Source: Paenibacillus aestuarii (GTDB lineage Bacteria > Bacillota > Bacilli > Paenibacillales > NBRC-103111). Taken from it: DNA of 64,000 nucleotides. Below are positions 18,110 through 25,644 of the stretch, one piece after another. A program made the translations under genes and the position numbers. The DNA is taken from positions 1-64,000 of the forward strand of contig NZ_JAQFVF010000014.1 of NCBI RefSeq assembly GCF_027789125.1, written 5' to 3'. Each line of letters starts with the position of its first letter. The stretch's first letter is position 1. The notes under the pieces are model-generated. The model made no database searches. It was not told the origin of the DNA and saw nothing but the letters and a program-made list of their open reading frames with translations.

Positions 18110-19179
18110 TGAATCCGATTCAACAAATTAACCGTGTGTTTCTGCTCGCCTGCGCCCCATTCTTGGGCGTGCTCATCTGGCTGCTGTTTGTGAATACAAG
18201 CATCACACTTCCCAGTCTGTCACTGCCAAGCATAGGAGTGCCATTTTCTTTCCACCAGGAAGCGATCGTCTTGGACAGTAAGCTGATCAAAGCGAATATG
18301 GATGCCGGGCAGACGAAGTCCATCATTGAGAAATATTTTGAACTGTATGAGAAAAGCACTGCGGAAGTTAATGGCATGCTGCAGAACGCTGTCGCGCAGG
18401 CCGCGAAGCCGGGATTGATCTATGATGCCCGAATCACCGCCAAGCTGGGCAGCCCTGTCCAGCAAGCATCGTCCGGTAATATTGATCTAAAGTTGTTCAC
18501 GCTGAGTGAAAGCAACTATAAGGGCTACGCGCTGAAGGTCAATCTCAAAAGCGATAAGGCAATCAAGCTTGTCCTCGGCAATGACAAGATGGGCTCCAGC
18601 GAGACGACGCTGAGCGCAGTCCAGCGCTATGGCGCCGTTGCCGGCGTGAATGCAGGCGGCTTCGCCGACGACAGCAAGGGCAAGCGGTATCCGCTGGATA
18701 CGACGGTCATGAACGGGAAATACTTAAACGGCTTCTTCCCCAGCCGCAACGATACGATCTTCATCGGGCTGAACAAGGACCGCAAGCTCATTGGCGGCAA
18801 ATTCAACTCCCAGGCTGAGCTGGATAAGCTGAATCCGTGGATGGGTTCAACCTTCGTGCCGACCTTGCTCAAGAACGGCAGCAAGACCGCCATCCCGTAT
18901 CAATGGCAGAGCTCGCCGGCCCGCGCAGCGCGAACGGTCATGGCCAATTACAAGAACGACCAGCTGCTGTTCATCGTCACCGATGGCTATGATGAGAGCG
19001 GCAATTCCGGCGCCACGCTGGCTGAGCTGCAAGATAAGCTGCAGCAGCTCGGTATCGTCGACGCCTACAATCTCGACGGTGGTGGCTCCTCTACGTTAAT
19101 CATGAACGGAAGTGTCATCAATCGCCCTTCCGACGGCAAACTTCGACCGTTGGCGACACACTTTCTCTTCTTCAAATGA
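18109..19179 (+). CDS. Phosphodiester glycosidase (NAGPA domain) family protein
   Basis: 356 aa. One N-terminal membrane anchor (VFLLACAPFLGVLIWLLFV), a spacer with helical character, and a C-terminal NAGPA/DUF2233-type domain: GVNAGGF, RAARTVMANYKNDQLLFIVTDG and the hallmark YNLDGGGSSTLIMNG near the end. The family includes the mammalian uncovering enzyme that removes GlcNAc from phosphodiesters; bacterial members are thought to act on wall or exopolysaccharide phosphodiesters. Expected outside the cell. The start overlaps the stop of the coiled-coil gene by one base. Confidence 0.88.
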   Translation: MNPIQQINRVFLLACAPFLGVLIWLLFVNTSITLPSLSLPSIGVPFSFHQEAIVLDSKLIKANMDAGQTKSIIEKYFELYEKSTAEVNGMLQNAVAQAAKPGLIYDARITAKLGSPVQQASSGNIDLKLFTLSESNYKGYALKVNLKSDKAIKLVLGNDKMGSSETTLSAVQRYGAVAGVNAGGFADDSKGKRYPLDTTVMNGKYLNGFFPSRNDTIFIGLNKDRKLIGGKFNSQAELDKLNPWMGSTFVPTLLKNGSKTAIPYQWQSSPARAARTVMANYKNDQLLFIVTDGYDESGNSGATLAELQDKLQQLGIVDAYNLDGGGSSTLIMNGSVINRPSDGKLRPLATHFLFFK

Positions 19180-19289
19180 TGAGTACAGGTGAAAATTCAC
19201 ATTTTATTCGTTTCTTTTTTTTGGAACGTTGGTTATAATAAATTTTAACTATGTCCATTCGTTCTTTAACCCTACAGGAGGTGCAGCAT

Positions 19290-19397
19290 ATGTTCGGATT
19301 GTCATCTACTTTTTGGCTCGTAATCACGACTTTTGCTTTATTTATCGTCGCCATGTTGACAGCTGCCTATAACGAAGACAAAACTAGAGGCCTGTAA
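19290..19397 (+). CDS. 35-residue single-pass membrane peptide
   Basis: ATG 19290 follows a strong AGGAGGTG at 7-base spacing. The product begins MFGLSSTFWLVITTF, has one membrane segment of about 20 residues (4-26) and a charged tail (YNEDKTRGL). A terminator follows within 30 bases and a TATAAT (19234) lies about 50 bases upstream, so it looks like a complete small transcription unit. No known family recognised. Confidence 0.65.
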   Translation: MFGLSSTFWLVITTFALFIVAMLTAAYNEDKTRGL

Positions 19398-19422
19398 GCT
19401 TCAGCTTTCTCAGCTGCAAAAC

Positions 19423-19465
19423 AAAAAAAGCATCGCTATTCTCCTAAGGAGATGCGATGCTTTTT
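19423..19465. terminator. Bidirectional terminator
   Basis: GCATCGC / GCGATGC hairpin flanked by an A-run on the left and TTTTT on the right. It serves the 35-aa gene (+) and the convergent abrB-like gene (-). Confidence 0.85.
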
Positions 19466-19483
19466 CGTTGTACAGCCGAAATC

Positions 19484-19741
19484 CTATGCTCTGGATTTCA
19501 ACATATTCATTTCGCCTAAGCAAATGCTGCAGATGTGACGCTCTTTAAACTCGCTGACACCTTCCATGTTGCCGCAAAATACGCATTTCGGACGGTATCT
19601 TTCGAGAATAATATGATCCCCTTGAACTAGAATTTCAACAGGATCACCTTCGTTCATCTGATAACGCTTCCTCAGTGATTTAGGTAATACAATTCGTCCT
19701 AATTGATCAACTTTACGAACTACGCCTGCTGGCTTCATCAT
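19484..19741 (-). CDS. AbrB/MazE/SpoVT family transcriptional regulator
   Basis: 85 aa. The N-terminal swapped-hairpin AbrB domain is clear: GVVRKVDQLGRIVLPKSLRK...GDPVEILVQGDHIILERY. The C-terminus differs from B. subtilis AbrB. It carries CVFCGN and CSIC pairs that could form a small zinc site. Family members act as dimers or tetramers and control the transition from growth to stationary phase. GAGGTG is 7 bases before ATG 19741. It may be the abrB orthologue or a paralogue, and the sequence alone does not decide. Confidence 0.9.
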   Translation of the reverse strand: MMKPAGVVRKVDQLGRIVLPKSLRKRYQMNEGDPVEILVQGDHIILERYRPKCVFCGNMEGVSEFKERHICSICLGEMNMLKSRA

Positions 19742-19917
19742 AGGACTTCACCTCACTTCCACTCCCGTTTTATGCCCCTTGCAACGAGTCTAGCTTGTCT
19801 AAACGCATTGATACGTACCTATTCGCCATTTTAAGGAGAAATCCTTCTATGACTTCCATGAAAACTTTCTCATCTTAGCAATTCATGTCGAACAGGAGGA
19901 GCTATGAGCGATAGGGG

Positions 19918-20382
19918 TTAGGTTAATCCCGGAAAGCCGGTCTGGCGCAAGCCTTCATATAACATAATTGCCGCTGAATTAGACAGATTCAACGATCTAA
20001 CCGCATCGGACATCGGCATACGCAGGAGGGTCTCCGGATGCTTGGCCAGCAGGTCCTCAGGCAAGCCTTTAGTTTCCTTGCCGAATACGAAGAAGTCCCC
20101 ATCCTGGAAAGTAAAATCACTATACCGCTTCTTCGCCTTCGTCGTTGCAAAGAAGAAACGGGAACCGGCGTATTTCTCCAGCACTTCGTCGAAAGAGTCG
20201 TGGTACTCCAGTTTCACGGAATGCCAGTAATCCAGACCTGCCCGTTTAAGCGTCTTATCATCGGTATCAAAGCCAAGAGGTCGGACGAGATGCAAATACG
20301 TCCCTGTCGCTGCGCATGTGCGCGAAATGTTGCCTGTATTGGCTGGTATCTCAGGTTCTACTAGTACAATATGAAAAGCCAT
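19918..20382 (-). CDS. trmL: tRNA (cytidine(34)-2'-O)-methyltransferase
   Basis: SPOUT methyltransferase, 154 aa, the usual length. N-terminal IVLVEPEIPANTGNISRTCAATG, central VFGKETKGLP, and the C-terminal knot RMPMSDAVRSLNLSNSAAIMLYE are the TrmL/CspR signatures. It methylates the wobble ribose of tRNA-Leu isoacceptors using S-adenosylmethionine. Divergent from the phoP-like gene, and apparently monocistronic. Confidence 0.94.
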   Translation of the reverse strand: MAFHIVLVEPEIPANTGNISRTCAATGTYLHLVRPLGFDTDDKTLKRAGLDYWHSVKLEYHDSFDEVLEKYAGSRFFFATTKAKKRYSDFTFQDGDFFVFGKETKGLPEDLLAKHPETLLRMPMSDAVRSLNLSNSAAIMLYEGLRQTGFPGLT

Positions 20383-20447
20383 GGTCTGTCATTCACCTCA
20401 TTTTATATCCTATTATAAGACAAGCCGGAATGCAATTTTACATAGCG

Positions 20448-20486
20448 TTAACTTTATCTTAATACGACCTTGATAGAGTCTTGACA
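20448..20486 (+). promoter_or_regulatory. Four-repeat Pho box upstream of the PhoP-like gene
   Basis: TTAACT (20448), TTAATA (20459), TTGATA (20470) and TTGACA (20481) are each separated by exactly 5 bases, an 11-bp period on one face of the helix. This matches the Bacillus PhoP consensus of TT(A/C/T)A(C/T)A-like hexamers in tandem. The box ends 40 bases before the ATG. The last repeat could double as a -35 element; I cannot place a convincing -10. Confidence 0.75.
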
Positions 20487-20526
20487 TAATAGACTTATCA
20501 AAGCGATTAAAGGAGCCCACCAGCCG

Positions 20527-21240
20527 ATGAAAAAGAAAATTTTAGTCGTGGATGACGAACCTTCAATCTCCATGCTAATCGAATTTAACCTGAAGCTCGT
20601 TGGCTTCGAGGTACAGTGCGTATTTGATGGAGAAGCCGTATTCGATGCTATTCAAACGTTTCGACCTGACTTAATCGTTCTCGATTTGATGCTTCCGAAA
20701 ATGGACGGCTTTCAAGTTTGCCGCAAACTACGTAACCAGAACAATCTCGTACCGATCATTATGTTGACGGCCATGCAGGACCTTACTGATAAAATTGCCG
20801 GACTCGATAACGGAGCCGACGATTATATGACGAAGCCTTTTAGCCCGCAGGAGCTTATTTCCCGCATTCAAGCGATTTTGCGCCGCATTCAGACGCTCCC
20901 TTCCACTGTGGAGAATGCTCCTATTCAGATCGGTCAAATCTCCATTAACGCCGATCAACGGGAAGTGAAAGTAGGCGGATCACCGATTGAATTGACGCCA
21001 AAAGAGTTCGAGCTGCTGCTCTTCCTCTGCAAGCACCGCGGAAAAGTGTTGAGTCGCCAACAACTGCTGCACGGCGTATGGGATTACCACTTCCTGGGCG
21101 ATACACGGATTGTCGATGTGCACATTTCCCACCTGCGCGACAAAATCGAGAACAACGCGCGTAATCCGGAATATATTATGACCATCAGGAACGTCGGCTA
21201 CAAGCTGACTGAACCTGCTGTCAAAGAATCACTCGCTTAA
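20527..21240 (+). CDS. phoP: PhoP-type response regulator (OmpR family), no kinase adjacent
   Basis: 237 aa: receiver with DDE pocket, phospho-Asp in LIVLDLMLPKMDG and Lys in DDYMTKPFSPQEL. The C-terminal winged helix contains LTPKEFELLLFLCKHRGKV, GDTRIVDVHISHLRDKIENN and IRNVGYKLTEP. The wing and recognition-helix region is very close to B. subtilis PhoP as I recall it, and the upstream Pho box supports this. Normally phoR follows. Here a terminator follows and the next gene is the convergent nrdF, so the kinase must be elsewhere. AGGAG precedes the ATG. Confidence 0.82.
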   Translation: MKKKILVVDDEPSISMLIEFNLKLVGFEVQCVFDGEAVFDAIQTFRPDLIVLDLMLPKMDGFQVCRKLRNQNNLVPIIMLTAMQDLTDKIAGLDNGADDYMTKPFSPQELISRIQAILRRIQTLPSTVENAPIQIGQISINADQREVKVGGSPIELTPKEFELLLFLCKHRGKVLSRQQLLHGVWDYHFLGDTRIVDVHISHLRDKIENNARNPEYIMTIRNVGYKLTEPAVKESLA

Positions 21241-21276
21241 TTGTATTAAACCTTTGTTCATTCCTCCGATTTCGAT

Positions 21277-21306
21277 AAAAATGGGTGCCGCTAGGCACCC
21301 ATTTTT
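21277..21306 (+). terminator. Terminator of the phoP-like gene
   Basis: AAAATGGGTGCC-GCTA-GGCACCCATTTTT, a perfect 12-bp stem with a T-run. Confidence 0.92.
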
Positions 21307-21360
21307 GCATGCTTGGATGGGCTGGGACGCAGCATTGTTTACCCCGGCACCGACTGCACG

Positions 21361-21399
21361 AAAATAAACAAACCAGAGAGCCCCGCGGGACGCCCTGGT
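21361..21399 (-). terminator. Probable terminator of nrdF
   Basis: Imperfect GC-rich hairpin on the minus strand (ACCAGGGCGTCC...GGCTCTCTGGT) followed by TTTGTTTATTTT, directly after the nrdF stop. Confidence 0.65.
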
Positions 21400-21405
21400 C
21401 AAAGC

Positions 21406-22389
21406 CTAAAATTTGAAATCGTCATCGTTCAAAGGTTCAACGTGAATCGTGCGCACATAGCCGTTACCCTTTTTCGAGAAAAAGTCATGCTGCTTGGTCT
21501 TCGTACTTAAACCGTTCAAAACGATCGGGTTAATGTCCTCTTCCGGGAACATCGGCTCCAGCCCCAAGTTCATGAACGCTTTATTCGCATTATACCGCAG
21601 GAAAGCTTTCACATCTTCAGTCAAGCCGATGGAATCGTACAAGCTCTCCGTATACTTCTCTTCGTTCGCATGCAGCTCCTTCAACAGCTCGCACAGCGTC
21701 TCGTAGGCCTCATCCTGCTCCGCAGGGCTAAGCTCTCCGTACACTTCCTGAGCCAGAACCCCCACATACAAGCCATGGATGCTTTCATCCCGCAAAATCA
21801 AATCAATGATCTCGCCGCTGCTCGTCATTTTACCTTGCCCAGCCAAATATAGCGGGTAGTAAAAGCCGCTGTAGAACAAATAGCTTTCCAGCAGGACAGA
21901 AGCCGCCATCGCCATGTACAGCTCCTTACGCGTGCCGATGTTCTCGTAATAGCGAGAAATCGTGTTCGCTTTGAACTGTAAATACGGGTTACGTTCCACC
22001 CACAGGAAGATCTCATTGATCTCCTCCGTCGTCGACAAGGTCGTAAAAATACTGCTGTACGACTTCGCGTGAATCTGCTCCATCATCCCCATGAAGCTCA
22101 GCACCGCTTTGCGCTGAAGCCCTTCGACGTGCTCCAAAATCTTCGGCATGCCGACGCCGCCTTGCATCGTATCCAAGAGCGTCAGTCCGCCGAGCACCTT
22201 CATATACAGCTCGCGCTCCGCGCTGTTCAGTGTCATCCAAGACATTTTATCGTCAGAAAGCGGAATTTCTTCGTCCGTCCAGAACTGCATAATGTTCTGA
22301 TTCCAGAACGTAATCGTAAAATCATCGTCAGGCCGGTTCCAGTTAACGGCTCTTTTGGTCGCCTGACTCTCAATCGTGCTCGTGCTCAT
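21406..22389 (-). CDS. nrdF: Class Ib ribonucleotide reductase beta subunit
   Basis: R2-type small subunit, about 327 aa, that carries the dimetal-tyrosyl radical cofactor. Seen: [28 protein letters not shown] and [12 protein letters not shown] with the expected Glu/His ligands, and the C-terminal tail [11 protein letters not shown] that docks on NrdE. The ATG at 22389 begins MSTSTIES; an in-frame TTG at 22401 lies too close to AAGGGG. Last gene of nrdIEF, 24 bases after nrdE. Confidence 0.94.
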   Translation of the reverse strand: MSTSTIESQATKRAVNWNRPDDDFTITFWNQNIMQFWTDEEIPLSDDKMSWMTLNSAERELYMKVLGGLTLLDTMQGGVGMPKILEHVEGLQRKAVLSFMGMMEQIHAKSYSSIFTTLSTTEEINEIFLWVERNPYLQFKANTISRYYENIGTRKELYMAMAASVLLESYLFYSGFYYPLYLAGQGKMTSSGEIIDLILRDESIHGLYVGVLAQEVYGELSPAEQDEAYETLCELLKELHANEEKYTESLYDSIGLTEDVKAFLRYNANKAFMNLGLEPMFPEEDINPIVLNGLSTKTKQHDFFSKKGNGYVRTIHVEPLNDDDFKF

Positions 22390-22413
22390 CTTCTCGTTCA
22401 ATCCCCTTCCGAT

Positions 22414-24498
22414 TTACACCGCGCAGCTGACGCATTCCTCAACGGAGAGTTGATTGGTTCGCGTGTAATAGAGCGATTTAAGTCCCTTATGCGCCGCATA
22501 CAGGTAATATCTGGCAAGTTGTCTGGTCGTGACATCACTATTCACATGCAGAATCGTGGAAATCCCTTGATCCACATGCGCTTGAATCTCAGCGATCAAG
22601 TCCAGAATTTTGAACTGATCCATTTGATAAGCAGATTTATAATAGAAGAAATTGTCTCGTTGCATAAAAGGCATCGGATAGTACGTCGTTGAATTCGCGT
22701 ACGTGCGCGTCTCAATCGGCTCAACGATCGGCATCACGCTGGACGTCGAGTTCTGGATGTAAGAAATGCTTTGCGTCGGCGCAATCGCCATGCGATAGGC
22801 ATGGTATAGACCGTGTACACGCACTTCTTCTTTCAAGGCCGCCCAATCGCTCGGCGAAGGAATATGCATACCCTCGAACAAAGTCTTCACTTTATCCGTC
22901 ACAGGTTCGTAATTCGTAGTCAAATATTTATCGAAATAAGTGCCATCCGCGTACGAAGACTGCTCGAAGCCTTCGAACGTTTGGCCTTTCGCTTTAGCAA
23001 TTTCCTTGCTTTGCTCAATGGAATAATAATTCATCGCCATGAAGAACGTACGGGCAAAATCTTTCGCCTCTTCACTCTCATAAGCAATCTTGCACTTGGA
23101 CAGGTAGCCGTGCAGGTTCATGACACCGAGGCCGACGGAATGCAGCTCACGGTTCGCCTTAGCGACGCCTGGCGCATTCGCAACCAAAGCCATATCGCTG
23201 ACCGCAGTCAAAGCTGTCATGCCTTCATAGACCGTTTCACGCAGCTTCTTGCGATCCATGACATTAGCAATATTCATCGAAGCCAGGTTGCAGCTGATGT
23301 CTCTCAAGATAAGATCGTCTTGACCGTAATCGTTAATGACCGATGTCTCTTGCAGCTGGAAAATCTCCGTGCACAAGTTGGACATTTTGATCGTTCCGAT
23401 CGCCTTCAGCGCATGGTCCTTATTCGCATTGGAACGGTTCATGATATATGGATAGCCGGATTCCAGCTGGGTTGTCGCAATTTTGACCAGCATATCGCGT
23501 GCGCTCATCACGACTTTCTTTTTCACGCTCGGATTCGCCAGCAGCTCGTCGTACATCTCATCGAGATCCATATCGTCCATATGCTTGCCATAGTTCTGGT
23601 ATACCGTGTAAGGGGCAAATACGTGAAGCGGCTTGTTCTCTTCCGCTAATTTATAAAATTTGTTCGGCACAATTAAGCCGATGGACAACGTTTTCAAGCG
23701 GGACTTCTCGTCCGCGTTGATCTTCTTGCTGTCCAGGAACTCCATAACGTCCCAGCCGAAAATGTTGTAATAAGCAGCGCCAGATCCTTTGCGCTGGCCC
23801 ATCTGATCGGCGTAGGAGAAGGCATCCTCCATCAGCTTCAACACGGGCATAATCCCTTTTGCGGCATGCTCAACGCCTTTGATCGATTCGCCGCGTCCGC
23901 GCAGCTTGGATAGATTTACTGCCACGCCGCCGCCAATTTTGGACAGCTGCATGCAAGTGGCTAGCACATAGTTAATCGAGTTCAGCGAGTCGTCCATCTC
24001 CAGCAAGAAGCAGGACACCAGCTCGCCGCGACGGCTTTTGCCTGCGTTCAAGAACGTCGGCGTCGCCGGCTGCAGCCGTTGTTCCATCATCGAGACCGCA
24101 AGCGCACGCGCCGTCTCTACATTCCCGCGTCCCAAGTGCAAAGCAACGATCGCCACGCGGTCCGGAAAGTGTTCCATATAAAGCGACTTATCGTCGCTGC
24201 GGAGCGCGTAATCCGTGTAAAATTTCGATGCTGCCATATAAGAAGCAAACTCGAATGGGGCTGCATGTGTAACTTGATATATTTCTTCAACTTCCGCTTC
24301 GCTGTATGTTTGATAGACATCTTCGTAGTAGTTGTTGTCAATCATGTAACGGACTTTCGCGGAAGTGTCAGGGAACGAAAGGCTATTGCGATGAACTTCC
24401 TCCATGAATACTTCTACGGCTTCCTTATCCTTCTCTAATTGGAAAAAACCATCAGCTCCGCGCTGCATTAATTCATTATTAAGCTCAATGTGCCGCAA
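22414..24498 (-). CDS. nrdE: Class Ib ribonucleotide reductase alpha subunit
   Basis: Catalytic large subunit, about 694 aa. Seen: PATPTFLNAGKSRRGELVSCFL (substrate-site Cys), IGGGVAVNLSKLRG, SNLCTEIFQ, CNLASMNIAN and the C-terminal ECVSCAV thiol pair reduced by a glutaredoxin-like NrdH or thioredoxin. It lacks the long ATP-cone regulatory domain, as expected for class Ib. The start is taken as TTG 24498 (AGGGGG 9 bases upstream), which aligns with Bacillus NrdE N-termini; the frame is open back to 24519. It overlaps the end of nrdI by 14 bases. Confidence 0.94.
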   Translation of the reverse strand: MRHIELNNELMQRGADGFFQLEKDKEAVEVFMEEVHRNSLSFPDTSAKVRYMIDNNYYEDVYQTYSEAEVEEIYQVTHAAPFEFASYMAASKFYTDYALRSDDKSLYMEHFPDRVAIVALHLGRGNVETARALAVSMMEQRLQPATPTFLNAGKSRRGELVSCFLLEMDDSLNSINYVLATCMQLSKIGGGVAVNLSKLRGRGESIKGVEHAAKGIMPVLKLMEDAFSYADQMGQRKGSGAAYYNIFGWDVMEFLDSKKINADEKSRLKTLSIGLIVPNKFYKLAEENKPLHVFAPYTVYQNYGKHMDDMDLDEMYDELLANPSVKKKVVMSARDMLVKIATTQLESGYPYIMNRSNANKDHALKAIGTIKMSNLCTEIFQLQETSVINDYGQDDLILRDISCNLASMNIANVMDRKKLRETVYEGMTALTAVSDMALVANAPGVAKANRELHSVGLGVMNLHGYLSKCKIAYESEEAKDFARTFFMAMNYYSIEQSKEIAKAKGQTFEGFEQSSYADGTYFDKYLTTNYEPVTDKVKTLFEGMHIPSPSDWAALKEEVRVHGLYHAYRMAIAPTQSISYIQNSTSSVMPIVEPIETRTYANSTTYYPMPFMQRDNFFYYKSAYQMDQFKILDLIAEIQAHVDQGISTILHVNSDVTTRQLARYYLYAAHKGLKSLYYTRTNQLSVEECVSCAV

Positions 24499-24844
24499 TT
24501 GCCTGTACCCCCTGTACAAATCGTTCTACATCACTCTTCGTTCCGGACAATTCGAATTTCGATAATACCGGAACGTCATACAACTCCGAGATGCGGTCTG
24601 CGCTTTTGGCGAAGCCGTCTCCCCAATTGCGATTGCCGCTGGCTGCTACGCCAACCATCTGCGGATGGTTCGATTCCAGGAACTCCGCCACCTTCGGCGG
24701 AATTTGACCAAAACCAGTTGTATAAGTCACAAGTACAAAAGGCTCGTCCATCTTCATGGCTTCCTCAATTTGAATCGCAGGCATTTTCAGCTTGGCGATA
24801 AATCGGCGAACATTACCCGTCTTTGAATCGTAAGCAATCAGCAT
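24485..24844 (-). CDS. nrdI: Class Ib RNR flavodoxin-like maturation protein
   Basis: 119 aa flavodoxin-like NrdI, which supplies oxidant to assemble the manganese cofactor of NrdF. Seen: MLIAYDSKTGNVRRF (FMN phosphate loop), LVTYTTGFGQIPPKV and ASGNRNWGDGFAKSAD. The start is ATG 24844, preceded by AAGGAG; the open frame extends to 24880 but has no ribosome site there. First gene of nrdIEF. Confidence 0.93.
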   Translation of the reverse strand: MLIAYDSKTGNVRRFIAKLKMPAIQIEEAMKMDEPFVLVTYTTGFGQIPPKVAEFLESNHPQMVGVAASGNRNWGDGFAKSADRISELYDVPVLSKFELSGTKSDVERFVQGVQAIAAH

Positions 24845-24945
24845 AGGGATCGTCTCCTTCTCCAACATCTGCAAATACATCTACAGCAAAATTCCAAACT
24901 AGATCTATGTGTCAACGCCATTATGTAAGATACTCTGACATCTAC

Positions 24946-24991
24946 AAATAAAAATGACGCACTCGGAACGCTGAGGGATCCGAATACGCCA
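24946..24991 (-). terminator. Regulated terminator in the nrd leader
   Basis: 13-bp stem with several G-U pairs (minus strand TGGCGTATTCGGA with TCCGAGTGCGTCA; 24979-24991 and 24955-24967), then TTTTTATTT. It lies between the B12 aptamer and nrdI, so it is the likely expression platform for transcription attenuation. Confidence 0.75.
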
Positions 24992-25069
24992 CACAAGGAC
25001 ATGCGAAACAAGCGCACATCGTGTACGTGGGAATCAGACAACTTCCTATCAGCCGTAGGGGTGTGTCAT

Positions 25070-25248
25070 ACGAGAAGGCAGGTCTCCTGGCTTGGCAGCG
25101 TTGGATCTGACCGATCTGCGTCAACTCGACTCGACAAATTACGTCGCCGATGATCCAAGGAATGCTCCCTTACAGTGGCGGGACCGCGCCGGTTTCCCAC
25201 CGGACTTCCCCTATTATCGGGCACTTGCTAGATTCGTGCTCGCACCTT
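25070..25248 (-). ncRNA. Cobalamin (B12) riboswitch upstream of nrdIEF
   Basis: Read on the minus strand it carries the conserved AdoCbl elements in order: GGTGC near the 5' end, AATAGGGGAAGTCCGGTG, AAACCGGCGCGGTCCCGCCACTGTAA, and the closing AAGCCAGGAGACCTGCC. Coenzyme B12 binding would be expected to lower expression of the B12-independent class Ib reductase. This implies a B12-dependent reductase (NrdJ) elsewhere in the genome (inference). Confidence 0.93.
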
Positions 25249-25253
25249 CTCAA

Positions 25254-25269
25254 AACCGATATGTTGATG
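25254..25269. promoter_or_regulatory. NrdR box 2
   Basis: CATCAACATATCGGTT on the minus strand, core matching 8 of 10 of CwAtATaTwG. Its centre is 31 bp from box 1, the three-turn spacing typical of NrdR pairs. It lies at about the transcription start. Confidence 0.6.
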
Positions 25270-25278
25270 ATAGATTCA

Positions 25279-25307
25279 AATTTATCTCAAGATATAGTGT
25301 TTGTCAA
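25279..25307 (-). promoter_or_regulatory. nrdIEF promoter
   Basis: TTGACA (25302-25307), 17-base spacer, TAAATT (25279-25284) on the minus strand. The spacer is occupied by NrdR box 1. The start would fall just before the riboswitch. Confidence 0.8.
25285..25300. promoter_or_regulatory. NrdR box 1
   Basis: ACACTATATCTTGAGA on the minus strand, 13 of 16 positions of acaCwAtATaTwGtgt. It lies exactly between -35 and -10, where NrdR binding would block RNA polymerase. Confidence 0.75.
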
Positions 25308-25588
25308 TGGTGAAAATGGTCTATTGAATGTTGTGAAAATAGCAAAATCCAGTAGCCATGCGGTATCTCGGGGTGTGAAAAAAATTTATTTTTTTTAAAT
25401 TAAATTATGTTCAAATCAAATGTATCAAACGTGTCGAAAATGTGTGAAAAATGACACCATTTGCGACGAGCCGACAAGTTCAATGACTCCCGGTCTGACG
25501 GAAGCGACTCATACTGCAATTTGTCAGATGATTCAGATAGATGTCAGGTTAACTGCCGGGCACAAATGCACAAATGCCGAGCACAAAC

Positions 25589-25630
25589 AAAAAAAGCTAT
25601 TCACAAGCGCCAGCAGGCGTCATGAATAGC
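25589..25630 (-). terminator. Terminator of serC
   Basis: Hairpin GCTATTCATGA...TGTGAATAGC with a GC-rich inner stem, followed on the minus strand by TTTTTTTG. Confidence 0.85.
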
Positions 25631-25644
25631 CTCAAACTATCGTT

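Larger units (their letters stand above)
24845..25644. other. 800-base control region between nrdI and serC
   Basis: No protein gene. From the nrd side it holds the leader terminator, the cobalamin riboswitch, two NrdR boxes and the nrd promoter. From about 25310 to 25590 the sequence is AT-rich and I see nothing definable in it. The serC terminator occupies 25589-25630. Confidence 0.8.

Noticed and set aside
19842..19920. Very short plus-strand ORFs with Shine-Dalgarno-like sequences (8 and 5 codons)
   Set aside because: Too short to support; no downstream gene on that strand for a leader peptide to regulate.
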